This document shows positions 1 to 10,241 of a stretch of DNA of 64,000 nucleotides, piece by piece. A program made the position numbers and the translations under genes. A model generated the notes under the pieces. That model was given only the letters and a program-made list of their open reading frames with translations, was not told the DNA's origin and ran no database searches. The stretch covers positions 31,139,227 through 31,203,226 of the forward strand of contig JAOANR010000003.1 of NCBI GenBank assembly GCA_030278955.1, in the 5' to 3' direction. Source of the DNA: Hygrophila difformis. Taxonomy: Eukaryota; Streptophyta; Magnoliopsida; Lamiales; Acanthaceae. The first letter of the stretch is position 1. The number at the start of each line of letters is the position of its first letter.

Positions 1-394
1 CGTATTTGAATAAATATTGTTGGTATATGAATTAATCGATGAGCCAAGGAATATTACTCAATATTAATTCTAAAGCAAGCCAAAAATTGTAAAGCCAATA
101 AGCTACTCATCGAGCAACGCTGAACAACTTGACGCATTGTATTTTTAGTGTATTACATTAAAAATTTCTGTCTGCACCTTGACCCCTGGCGATTTTATAT
201 TATATATTCCACATCGAAAAATATTATATGAAACTACTTTGTAAGATGAGACATTCTATGAAAGAATATAGTAGAGAATTATTAGGTGAGCTGAAAGGGA
301 CTGGACTTTGCAAGTCGGACCGATCTTTTTTGATAGGTGCATTCGGGCTTGGGAATGTTTGGAACTTATGGCTTCTACTTCCTACAATCGTAAC
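1..394. other. Unassigned non-coding flank
   Basis: I see no coding region, RNA gene or recognisable repeat here. The short open frames lack known motifs. The stretch ends where the left LTR of the copia-like element begins with TGTTGG. Confidence 0.4.
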
Positions 395-1332
395 TGTTGG
401 GTCCCTTTTTCTTGTCGAGATGTGAAACTTATTAAATCTGTTTGTTCAACAACACACGCTTCGAATACGATTAGTAGGTTAGTACTAAATCAAGCACAGC
501 GGAATAAAATGCGTGAAAGTAAAAATGAACAAACAGAAAGTTGTTGACCCAGTTCGGCCCAAGGCCTACGTCTGGGGGATACCAATCCAGGAAAGTTCCA
601 CTAAATGTTCAAACACCGGGTTCGAACCCGAACATTAGCGAACGTAAATCTGCCATCACTCCAATCGCCAAGCAGAAAGTTGTATTGACCAAAACATCCC
701 CGTTTTGGTGAAGATCCCTCCGAGACCTTTCTCCAACCCCTCAAAGCTCCCCGCTTCAAGTTTCCCTCGAACGAAGCCTGTGATGCGATCCTCCTTGATC
801 TTCTCCTCCTCGTCTTTGAAAGCACGGTGTCAACATGACGAATGCCTTGGAAGATGCCCACACATATTATCGTCACCTTTATGTGTCGACTCACGAAATT
901 CATCTTCTCCAAATGTTCAACCAAGGCGCAATGACACTCAAATCATGTATTCAATAGAATCGGAATGCCATTGAGGATGAGTTCTCCAGCCGCATGATTT
1001 TTCTTAGCATTTCATGGCTTGGAGAACTCGTCTCTTCCTCACATCTCATGGACGAATATGGTGGATATTTTCTTTTGAAATTCTCGTCCACTCTCTACAC
1101 TCCTAGCAAACTCCCAGTCAATGGTAGATATAGGCAATAATATGCCTCCTAAGGAAGGTGAAGATTCTTTCCAATTAGCACAAACCTTCCTTAGCCCAAA
1201 GTTTCCAAAGATAGCATACATTCTTGTCATATTTGAGCATCTCTATCCCTGCAAATCCGTCTAGATCCATTGAGAGAATCTCCAGAGATCAGCAGATATT
1301 CTTTCCAAAAATAATTCGCCTCTGGACCAACA
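395..1332 (-). repeat. LTR of copia-like element (3' LTR in element sense)
   Basis: The repeat begins TGTTGG and ends CCAACA, perfect 6-bp inverted termini. It matches 1745-2676 with an offset of exactly 1350 bp. Short open frames inside are duplicated in both copies and are not genes. Confidence 0.8.
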
Positions 1333-1730
1333 ATCTCCCCCTTTTTGGCAGGATGTGGGCCAATTACAAATGCAACCCGATGTTGAACATAAAAGAATAA
1401 AGCAAATAAAAATACCCAAACATAAACCCCAACAAATCTAATGCTCCGTACATCAAAATATTCAACGTTAAAAACATGGAGCATGTACAATGATATCCTA
1501 ACAAACAAAAACTCCCCCTCAAATCAAACACCACTTAAACTCCCCCGAAATTTGATTCCTGATAAAAATAACATACAAAATTAGTGAAATCAAATTGACA
1601 GGGTTACGATTTTATACCTTGTGTTTGATTTTCAGATAGGGTGATTCGGCGTGGGTAACTCCCCCTCAACACCACGCAATCTTTCTTGTTTACTCATCTC
1701 GCCAAGATGGATCTCACCCGAAGGTGTGTG

Positions 1731-1742
1731 GCTTTGATACCA
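1731..1742 (-). other. Primer binding site of copia-like element
   Basis: The minus strand reads TGGTATCAAAGC two bases inside the LTR end. It matches the 3' end of initiator-Met tRNA with one mismatch, and it fixes the element's orientation as minus. Confidence 0.65.
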
Positions 1743-1744
1743 AT

Positions 1745-2676
1745 TGTTGGGTCCCTTTTTCTTGTCGAGATGTGTAACTTATTAAATCTGTTTGTTCAAC
1801 AACACACGCTTCGAATACGATTAGTAGGTTAGTACTAAATCAAGCACAGCGGAATAAAATGCGTGAAAGTAAAAATGAACAAACAGAAAGTTGTTGACCC
1901 AGTTCGGCCCAAGGCCTACGTCTGGGGGATACCAATCCAGGAGAGTTCCACTAAATGTTCAAACACCGGGTTCGAACCCGAACATTAGCGAATGTAAATC
2001 TGCCATCACTCCAATCGCCAAGCAGAAAGTTGTATTGACCAAAACATCCCCGTTTTGGTGAAGATCCCTCCGAGACCTTTCTCCAACCCCTCAAAGCTCC
2101 CCGCTTCAAGTTTCCCTCGAACGAAGCCTGTGATGCGATCCTCCTTGATCTTCTCCTCCTCGTCTTTGAAAGCACGGTGTCAACATGACGAATGCCTTGG
2201 AAGATGCCCACACATATTATCGTCACCTTTATGTGTCGACTCACGAAATTCATCTTCTCCAAATGTTCAACCAAGGCGCAATGACACTCAAATCATGTAT
2301 TCAATAGAATCGGAATGCCATTGAGGATGAGTTCTCCAGCCGCATGATTTTTCTTAGCATTTCATGGCTTGGAGAACTCGTCTCTTCCTCACATCTCATG
2401 GACGAATATGGTGGATATTTTCTTTTGAAATTCTCGTCCACTCTCTACACTCCCAGCAAACTCCCAGTCAATGGTAGATATAGGCAATAATATGCCTGCT
2501 AAGGAAGGTGAAGATTCTTTCCAATTAGCACAAACCTTCCTTAGCCCAAAGTTTCCAAGGATAGCATATATTCTTGTCATATTTGAGCATCTCTATCCCT
2601 GCAAATCCGTCCAGATCCACTGAGAGAATCTCCAGAGATCAGCAGATATTCTTTCCAAAAATAATTCGCCTCTGGA
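1745..2676 (-). repeat. LTR of copia-like element (5' LTR in element sense)
   Basis: This is the second copy of the 0.93-kb repeat. It stops at CTCTGGA, and the terminal CCAACA present in the left copy is replaced by TAAGAT. A T-rich, non-coding stretch follows up to the MITE at 2922. Confidence 0.75.
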
Positions 2677-3104
2677 TAAGATTTGTCGTGGAGTCCCGTC
2701 TGGTGTTCGAACATCGGGTGGAACACATACAACAAAATCTGGTCCCAACAGTAACATCCTGCCTGCATGCTTTCGGGAAGTAAAAGAACAGTGATAGCTG
2801 TGCAATGACAAAACTATAGTTTTTCTCTTTTTTTTCATTTTCCTTTTTTGTGTTTTTTTTTAAATTGAAATTCTTATAATACAATATTATACCAGAATAA
2901 TTCAAATTAAAATAAATAATACTCCATTCGTCCCATTTCAGATGTCAACTTGAATTTTTTAAATTTTTGTTGCAGTTATATAGGAAAAAAATATAGACAA
3001 GTGTGATCTTGTTGGATTCGTCTTTTTGTATGGTTTTAGAATATATATATATATTACTTCTCTATATTTTAAGATATTAACTGTTAAATAAATGCATGTG
3101 GACT

Positions 3105-3818
3105 ATTTATATGATATGAGGGGGGTATGGTTGATTTCGGGGTTGGCTTTGATATGGACGTACCATCGTAGAATTGAGAAAATTTTTAAAGGAAGGGCAG
3201 TAAGTTTCAGAGATGCAGTCAATGAGGTAAAGTGGAAGGTGACTCTGTGGTGGAAGGTGGAGATGAAGGGAGGTGATGTCGATTTTGGTAACTGGAGAAC
3301 AACTTCCCACACGGCTTATTTAAGCCTACAAATACTTGGCTTAGAATTCTGCATGGCCTTGTGGGGGACTGACATGGGAGAGACCGGACAAAGGGTGGTG
3401 GAAAATCAATACGGATGGATCATCGTATGGGAACCCGGGGCCGCCGGGGATTGGAGGGATAATTAGGAATGATGAGGGGGAGTTTGTCTATATCATGTCG
3501 GAACACATTGGAATTGTAGATTCAAATGAAGCTGAAATAACAACGGTAAGTCGTGTGTGCTCGGCTTTGGTAAGAGACCAAGGATATCCTCTCCCCAAGA
3601 TGGTGTTTGAATGTGATTCCTCAAATGTAGTGAAATGACTGGGACATCCGGAACATATTCCTTGGCGGTTCAGGCATCTTATTGGTCCGATTATGGTGAT
3701 ATTGAGACATGCAGGGGGCATTCGTGTACAACACATTCTTAGGGAACGTAATCTAGAGGCAGGCTCATGGGCGCGACAAGGTGCAGAAGGTGTGAACAAA
3801 GTGGAGGAGTGGCGATAG
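3105..3818 (+). pseudogene. LINE ORF2 C-terminus with RNase H domain, broken
   Basis: The frame starting near 3390 contains KINTDGSSYGNPG and GIGGIIRND, the first strand and catalytic-Asp motif of the RNase H domain found at the C-terminus of plant L1 ORF2 (RVT_3 type). Further on come EAEITT (catalytic Glu region), FECDSSNVVK (third acidic motif) and RERNLEAGSWAR (normally N-x-x-A-D, here Gly replaces Asp). The stop TGA at 3636-3638 interrupts the domain and the frame ends with TAG at 3816-3818. Upstream sequence (LIWTYHRRIEKIFKG, linker-like) is in a different frame, so at least one frameshift is also present. It is a dead fragment. Confidence 0.8.
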
Positions 3819-4043
3819 TGAGGATTAGAAGGTAGAAGTCTGATGCTTTGCTGCTGGTTCTGTTTGATTGCGTCTGAATGCTTGATTTTGTCTAATGCTG
3901 GTTCTGTATAGTGAGGATTGGCGTTTGAATGCTTGATTTTATTTGCTGTAGTGGTGTTGTGGCCGTTGTTTGCGGTTGTGAAGGTCTGGACTGTAGATGT
4001 AATTGTTGATTGAAAAAATAAAATTACATTCCCCTCAAAAAAA
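3105..4043 (+). mobile_element. 5'-truncated L1-type LINE inserted in the MITE
   Basis: The fragment ends with AATAAAATTACATT and a short oligo-A run, as plant L1 elements do. It is flanked by near-identical target duplications, AAATGCATGTGGACT (3090-3104) and AAATGCATTGGACT (4044-4057), differing by one base. Only the C-terminal part of ORF2 is present, the usual result of incomplete reverse transcription. The coding remains are described separately. Confidence 0.8.
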
Positions 4044-4103
4044 AAATGCATTGGACTGCATATATAAAAGTTTTGGGACATTTCAAATGAGACAGAGGGA
4101 GTA

Positions 4104-4348
4104 CGTTTTAACTGATAATGCCAAAATTTATAGGACGGAAAACGTAAAATAAATAAATACTGGAAATAATCTTATTATGTTATACATTTTATTTATAAAA
4201 CAAAAAATAATTTAATTAAATATTGTAAGGTCCACTTCTAGTCCTCCTTTTATGATTCCTGTATCTTCGAAGACTTGAAAAAACTTTCGTGCCTCCTTTG
4301 AACACCAATTTAATGGATTCAAGGTTTGAATATTTCATCAATAATATA
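4104..4348. other. AT-rich gap between two MITEs
   Basis: No supported gene or repeat boundary is visible here. Confidence 0.4.
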
Positions 4349-4587
4349 CTCCCTCCTGTCTTCAAAAAATTGGAGCGGATCCACAATGCACGCAGTCCAA
4401 TGCACATTTTAAATCATTAATAACTCAAGTTCGGTACAAGTAAAAATTCTAAAAGTTCGATATGTAAACACTACTTGACGATATGAATCTAATAAGATCT
4501 CACTTGACTATATTTTAACTTGTATAACTATGATAAAACTTTAAGTCAAAGTGCGTGGGTGAATAGTACCAAATTTCCAAACGTTAT

Positions 4588-5161
4588 TGTTAACGGTGAA
4601 ATTCGGGATAAAAGATTTCTCTTTTATTGATGAACTTAGAGGAAGGATTACAAGAAAAATGGAGGAAAGATTACAGGAATTGAAAGGAAAAACTGTAAAG
4701 GAATCGAAAAGTACTGAAAGCTGTAAAGTGCAAGAAAGCAGTAAAGAAAGTAAAGAAAAATAAAGACGGCTTCTTGAGAAGAATTGGCTCTCTTCGCAGG
4801 TAGGCCTAGGTCACGTATATATAATGGTGAGTGGTGAGAGTCTTCGAGCTACACTTCCATCTCCCATTGATTTGTTTCCTTATAGACCGCCTCTCTCTGA
4901 TTTGTTTCCTTAACTGAAGGCCTCCATCCTGATTCTTGGCCTCCATCCTTGATCTTGGCCTCCATCCTAGGGTTGGCCTCCATCTTGTTTGGCCTCCATC
5001 TCTCCTTACGTATTGGGCCTTGAGAGGGCCTCTCCCTTCCGGGTATATCCGGGTTTTAGAATCGTGCCTTCCTTCTTCCGGATATATTTTCAAGCAGACT
5101 GGGCCGGACACTTTAGGCCAGTAATTCCTATGGGCCTTCACATATTTTTGCTGGGTTAACA
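4588..5161 (-). repeat. LTR of Tat element (3' LTR in element sense)
   Basis: This is a near-perfect copy of 17921-18494. At 4917-5003 it contains five spaced copies of GGCCTCCATC, related to the GGCCGCCA motif in the adjacent antisense gene leader. Confidence 0.9.
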
Positions 5162-5178
5162 GATGCCCCCCTCGCGCA
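5162..5178 (-). other. Polypurine tract of Tat element
   Basis: The minus strand reads GCGCGAGGGGGGCATC immediately before the 3' LTR start TGTTAAC, the position required for plus-strand priming. Confidence 0.7.
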
Positions 5179-5222
5179 TTTTGTCTGATTAGCATTTTAA
5201 GACAAACTTGCGCGCTTTCATT

Positions 5223-5285
5223 CTAGGGTTTGGATATTAAGGCCCATTAAGGCCTACTAGGTTGTAAACCCTAGCCCTATAAAAG
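5223..5285 (+). promoter_or_regulatory. Antisense promoter for the PMD gene
   Basis: Within 65 bp are CTAGGGTTT (5223-5231, inverted telo-box), GGCCCATT (5241-5248, site II-like), AAACCCTAG (5266-5274, telo-box) and TATAAAAG (5278-5285). Site II plus telo-box just upstream of a TATA box is a known arrangement in plant promoters of growth-related genes. A start site near 5310 is expected. It points away from the LTR and opposite to gag-pol, directly into the spliced gene at 6008-10103. Confidence 0.7.
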
Positions 5286-5309
5286 CCCCTTCATTCCAAA
5301 CATTTTGGA

Positions 5310-6007
5310 AAGTTTCCAAATTCACTCTCCAAAATCTCTTCTCTTCTTCCTCCTCTCTTGGCCGCCGCTGCCGTCAAGCTGCCACCGGGCGCCGCCGCCG
5401 TCTTGCTCGCCGCCGGTCGCCGCCGCGTCGGACGCCACCGCCGCGCACACGTATCGGTTCGCCAGCTCTTCTCTGCTCCGGAAGCCGCCGTCGAAGCCTT
5501 GATCGGGCGAGCAGGCTGCCGCCACCTCCGCGCATTCAGGTCGCTGCCTTCGTTTTCACTGGCCGCCATCACTGTCCCCTCCGAGATCGCCATCGAAGCT
5601 CCGAAGGCCGCCGCTTGCTCAAAGGCCGCCACTCGTCCTTCGTGAGACTGCCGCCTTGGCCGCCATCTCTTGGAGGCCGCCACTCCTCGACCGCCATCCC
5701 TTGGTGACTGCTGTCCTTGGAAGGCTGCCATTCTCTTCGCGAGCACGAGGCCGCCCTCCTCATTTGGGATACGAGGCCGCCATCCTCTTTCGGAGTACAG
5801 GCCGCCACCCTCATCCGACCAAGGCCTCCATCGAGGGAGGGCCGTTATCTCGAGTGAAGGCCGCCACTTGGACGCCGAGGCCGCCATCCCCACGCTCGCC
5901 TAGGCCGCCACCCCACGCTTGCCTAGGCCGCCATCCATTGCCGAGGCCGCCACCTTGAAGACGTCCTGGGCCGCCACCTATACCCAAGCAGGCCGCCACT
6001 TCTCATC
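5310..6007 (+). other. ATG-free leader rich in GGCCGCCA motifs
   Basis: From the predicted start site to 6007, about 700 nt, the plus strand contains no ATG. The first ATG is at 6008. The tract is GC-rich and holds about 13 exact GGCCGCCA copies between 5560 and 6000, typically 15-40 bp apart, with six more in the first coding exons. Open frames that cross it start only with non-ATG codons. I interpret it as the 5' untranslated leader of the PMD gene. Confidence 0.6.
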
Positions 6008-9000
6008 ATGAATGAGGTAAAGTTTCTCATGCTCTCTTGTCTTGATTTCGTTATGTATGTTTGGTAATGCATGAGTGTTATGAGGGCTTTGGCATGTTGG
6101 ATGGATGTTTGGACTTTAATTCTGTGAATTTAGTTGCTTCTCTTTGGTTGTACTGAATTCATGCCCGTATAGTAGTTCTTTGTCTCCGATGCCCCGTTAT
6201 ATGTATACTTGATATACTTGATGACATAGAAGCTAGCCAAATATCTTGTCTTCACTATGATCATCTGATATCTGACATAGGACTTAGAGAACTTAGATGC
6301 CAAGTTGACCTATAGGTGCCTTTTTAGTCATCCCACACTTTACTCGTGACATAGGATATGGTAGACGACACCAATCTGGCCGCCACTCCCTTGGCTCAGG
6401 CCGCCACTCACCATCTACCCGGGTCATCATCGGCCGCCACTCAGGGGTCTCCAGTCCCATCAGTTCAGGCCGCCATTTCATCAGCTCTGGCCGCCACCCC
6501 CGTGACAGGGTTTGCTGCTTCGTCGTCTCGTGGCATGGCTTTTCAGGTTTTGAACTTTTCCTAGGTTCAATAAGCTTATCTAGGTTCATCAGGTTTCCAT
6601 CAACCAACATAGCTCATCTTCATGATATAGGATGTTGCCAGATCCGTTCCTCCCTTAGTCAATCGGACCGCCACTACTAGTGTCCAGAATCCTTTCCAGG
6701 CCGCCACTTCGGCTTCCCCCATGACTCAGGTTCATTTTGCTTTATCTTCTCCTTTAAGGTGGCCTTTGTCTTCGTCATTTAATCCCGGTTGTTTGCTTTA
6801 CTACAGAGTCCGCTTATTCCGGATTCTGATGATGAGTTTCCCGATGCTGATCGTCGTGAGTCGGAGCCTTTTTTGCGGCCGTTTCATAGTACGACTGCGC
6901 ACGCGGATGCAGCCAAGGATTTTTTATCATGCCGTCTTCCAATTACTAAGGCTGCATTTACAACTGCCTTCGTGTCTCAGACTAAGGCCATTCGATCTCA
7001 CCAGAGTGGCCTTACTTCTTCCAACTCGAGGGTCAACGTTGATGATGATAGTAATCTAGGTAAGTACATTGCATGGATGGTGAGGATGAGTGGTCGTGCT
7101 CCTGAGTGGGCTGCCTGGGGTATTGAGGAGGCTATCACACTTTCTACCAGGCCAGTAGTGGTACATCACCGCTTGATCTATTACCTGATGGGTTTTTGGA
7201 ATTCCTCGGTCAATGCTTTCCAGTTCCCTTGCGGCTTCATTGGTCCTACTGTTCTCGATGTCGCGATGATCACAGGACTTCGCATAGATGGAGCCGAGCT
7301 TACACATTCGGGTGTTGATGATCCCGCACTTGGTTCATCCATTTGTCCTCCGGGCAAGTTGGCCAGACGATATGCGGCATATATTGATCATAATATGACT
7401 ACAGTAGATTCTGCATCTACACGGGATGAGCATGTGGCTTTCCTCTTGATGTGGTTTAGCCGATTCGTCATATGCACTAGCGCTCGTACCGTTTTGCGCA
7501 CTGCCCTCCCTCTCGTTCTAGCTATCATGAGTCCGGAGTCTCGAGCTACAGGCTCCTATTTCCTTGGCACCCTATTCAGTGGCATGGCCAAGGCGTCCGG
7601 CATGTTAGCTAGTGGACGGGATCCTGCTACCACGGCCTTCGGACCATTCTGGTTTCTGCAGTTATGGGTCCAGTTGTACTTTCCCCAGCTGTTTGTCCGT
7701 GTATCTCGCCCTGGTCCGAGGGATGTGACAGATGGTCTTCCGCTAGGTAGGATATTGGCCGCCGATTCAGTGAGGATTAGCAGAGACACTCTCCTACGAT
7801 GGGATAGTCTGAGGATCATCCGTTGGTGTTATCATTATCGGCCATCCTATCATGACCTCTACGTGTATGCCCCCATTGGCCGATTGCTTTCCACTCTTCT
7901 ATGTAGGCCCGACCGGCCGCACGGCCTTTACGGAGAGAATACCTGGAATATTAGTATGAAGCCTCATATGCTCTTGAGCGGGCTTCATCCACATACAGCT
8001 GAGCCATACTGTCCTCAGTTATTAGCTCGTCAGTTCGGCTGTCACCTCGGACTTCCTCGCCGAGTGATATGGCCTGCCCCTTTTAGCCGGGACGCGAGAT
8101 TGACACATACGGATGCTACGATTACGTCGATACTGGCTTTCTCGTCCCGTTTGACGCATTCCAGTTATTTGCCTTTTACTCCTACGTGGTCACTTGCTGC
8201 CGGCTTTATGGCATGGTGGACGCCCTATATCACCTCTATTTTGCCGCTACATAATGAGCTTACGTCCCGTTTTGGAGGTCCGCTGCGTGATTCCTCCTCA
8301 CAGCGATCCCGTACTGTGGCCACTTCTTCTTCCCGTAAGCGTCGAAGAGGTACGTCAGACTCTATTTTCCTATCCATACTGCATATCTTACGCAGGTACT
8401 TAAACGTTGTTTTTCTGTCCACAGTTGATGATGAGACGAGTGACGAGGACGTTCCAGTTAGTGACGGGCGTTCTAGTTCGGATGAGGAGGAGACGAGTTC
8501 TAGTGATGAGGAGGCACATTCTGGTGAGGAGGGCCATGCGGGTGACATGGACGACGACGAGCATGAGGAGGATGAGTCTGAAGATCCTGCAGAGATTGCG
8601 GATGATTGCGGCCAGGCGGATGACCCTATTGATGACGTTCCCGTGGCCGTCGATGCCTGGTACTCTTCTTCTTTAGGCAGATCTTCTGAGTCTACGGAGG
8701 AGATGTTAGCTCGTGCTAACTACATCATCCTTCATGGCCATGATGATCCTAGGTATCAGACTAGCGCCACGGTGACTGGCACTGATGATTCTATGACTAC
8801 TGCTGCTGACCAGGTATGTTTCTCTACTTTAGATTTTTACTCTTTATTATTTCTGATACTGTAACAACATTCCTCTTGGTTGGTGCAGGTGGATCCACAT
8901 TCCCCTCGGACAAATGATGCAGTTGGCTTAGCTGACCACACGTTGGCCTCTCAGGTATTTTTTTGAGTTGCATCTTCACCTATTCATATTTTAATTAAAC

Positions 9001-10103
9001 TAGGTGCTTTAAGGATATTCGCCCTCCAGTTTCCTGCAGATACTACTCAGACTGCAGACCGCGTTTCCGAGACTATTCAAACTGACTCTTCGGTGATTCC
9101 TCAGGTATTCTTTACTGATTTATTCCACCTCTTGTTTTCTTCCTGAAGGACATGTTCTAAAGACCTCCCTTTCCAGATTCCCCTAGACCAGGCAGATCGT
9201 CCTACTACTGTTGCTCCTATTACTTCAGCTGATGCGGTCGTGCTGCCTCCTCTGGTATGTCTCATTTCAGCTTGCATGGTTATAAGATTTTCTTTGCATA
9301 TACTCATGTGAAGCTACCCTCAGGTACCCGCGGTTCCTCTCCCGATTCCGGTGACCTCTTTGTCTTCTGGTCCTCAGGTACCCGGCTTGGTTGATGGAGT
9401 TATCAGTTCTTCGTGTGAGGCGTTCGACCGCCTCTTGTCCACCTATACCGATCTCCTTTCCACCGAGGTGGTTTCTAGTCTAGATCGCCTGCTGGATGAT
9501 GTTGCCACAGTTCCTGCATTCGCTGAGGATGCTGACTTCCTTGGATTCTCAGAGCTCATCTCTGACCTATCCATTTCCTACCCTGCCTTTAGCAGCTCCG
9601 CGGATCAGTCCGCCCAGGAGCTGATGCTGCTTGATGACCTCGAGGCGCGACATCGTGACCTTTGTTCTCAGATGGATGTTCTCCGCCCCCAGCGCGATCA
9701 GTTGATTGTTGATCGCGAAGTTAGAGAGAGCCGCAGATCCCATCTTGAGGGGTTTATTACACGAGCAGAGCACGATATTGAGGAGGCAAAGCGTATCATT
9801 TTGGAGAGGAGGAGCGCCATTCAGGGAGCTAGGGAGGAGCTAGCTTCACTGGAGCCTGCCTTAGCCGACATTTCCTCCCGAGCTACTGAGGTGGAGACTG
9901 CCTACGATCGCTTAGCCGCAGACGAGAGCGATTTATCGACTGAGTTGTCGGGAGTTCGGACTCGTCGGCTTCGACTATCCGTTCGTGCTCGCGCTTCCGC
10001 GGCCGCACTTCATCGCCTGACGGATATTTTTGGGCGTACTCGTGATCGGTGGGCCCTCATGCGTCGGCGCATATTGGGCGATGGGACGCAGCCTCCCGTT
10101 TAG
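6008..10103 (+). CDS. Plant mobile domain (PMD) protein gene, nine exons, carried antisense in the retrotransposon
   Basis: Exons read by eye are 6008-6016 (leader exon end), 6355-6546, 6631-6729, 6807-8349, 8425-8813, 8889-8954, 9030-9104, 9177-9254 and 9324-10103. All introns are GT-AG, all joins are phase 0 except the phase-1 intron 8350-8424, and the product is about 1,076 residues. The N-terminus is Ala-rich. Exon 4 encodes a PMD/aminotransferase-like domain: WGIEEAI, FQFPCGFIGPTVLDVAMITG, GLRIDG and EHVAFLLMWFSRFVIC. Exon 5 is highly acidic (DEEETSSSDEE). Exon 9 has an E/R/L-rich coiled coil ending in TAG. PMD proteins occur both as host genes (MAIN, MAIL1: growth, silencing, genome stability) and inside transposons, and this copy's function is unknown. 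Intron 8350-8424 is 75 nt with no stop, so retention keeps the frame. The gene converges on integrase, whose stop is about 140 bp away. Confidence 0.8.
8350..8424 (+). other. Frame-preserving intron of PMD gene
   Basis: The donor is GAG|GTACGTCAG and the acceptor TCTGTCCACAG|TTGATG. The length of 75 nt is divisible by three and there is no in-frame stop, so spliced and retained forms would both be translated. Splicing joins the basic RKRRR end of exon 4 directly to the acidic region. Confidence 0.55.
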
Positions 10104-10241
10104 TTTCTAGCACTGCTTTTCAGTACACTTCTGGGTCAGCCCATCGGCCTTGTGATGGGCAGTTTCTGCTTTTGCTTTGGGACATTATTGCTACTTTTTG
10201 GCCGAACTTGTGATTGGCCACTTTTGATGTACTCATGTTTC
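10104..10241. other. Convergent gap between PMD gene and integrase
   Basis: About 140 bp separate the plus-strand stop of the PMD gene from the minus-strand stop of integrase. I see no strong AATAAA signal, so transcripts from either strand may overlap the other gene. Confidence 0.5.

Larger units (their letters stand above)
395..2676 (-). mobile_element. Small non-autonomous copia-like LTR retrotransposon
   Basis: Two direct repeats of about 0.93 kb (395-1332 and 1745-2676) flank only 412 bp. Read on the minus strand, a polypurine tract AAAAAGGGGGAGATTG touches the LTR start TGTTGG. The other LTR ends in CCCAACA and is followed by TGGTATCAAAGC at 1731-1742, one base from the usual initiator-Met primer site TGGTATCAGAGC. 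A GGGGGAG tract before TGTTGG is typical of plant Ty1/copia elements. There is no room for gag or pol, so mobility would depend on a partner element. No clean target duplication is visible (gtaac left, taaga right), and the right LTR lacks its last six bases, so the outer right end looks slightly eroded or rearranged. The repeats differ at about nine positions, so the insertion is young. Confidence 0.75.
2922..4101. mobile_element. Stowaway-type MITE (Tc1/mariner), split by a LINE
   Basis: The left end CTCCATTCGTCCCATTTC and the right end, reverse-complemented CTCCCTCTGTCTCATTTG, form an imperfect terminal inverted repeat continuing into ATGTC on both sides. Both ends are flanked by TA (2920-2921 and 4102-4103), the Stowaway target duplication. 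Such elements are usually a few hundred bases, and the 1.18-kb length here is explained by the LINE fragment at 3105-4043. No transposase is present. Confidence 0.75.

Noticed and set aside
601..2324. Paired 107- and 89-codon frames, each present twice with identical products
   Set aside because: They lie inside the two LTRs of the copia-like element; the duplication is of the LTR, not of a gene, and no motif is present.
5291..5999. Long minus-strand and non-ATG plus-strand frames rich in Ala/Arg/Trp
   Set aside because: They follow from the GC-rich GGCCGCCA repeats; no plus-strand ATG exists there and no domain is seen.
7556..8548. Minus-strand frames opposite the PMD exon
   Set aside because: They are shadows of the PMD coding strand with no motifs; the Ser/Glu-rich one mirrors the acidic region.
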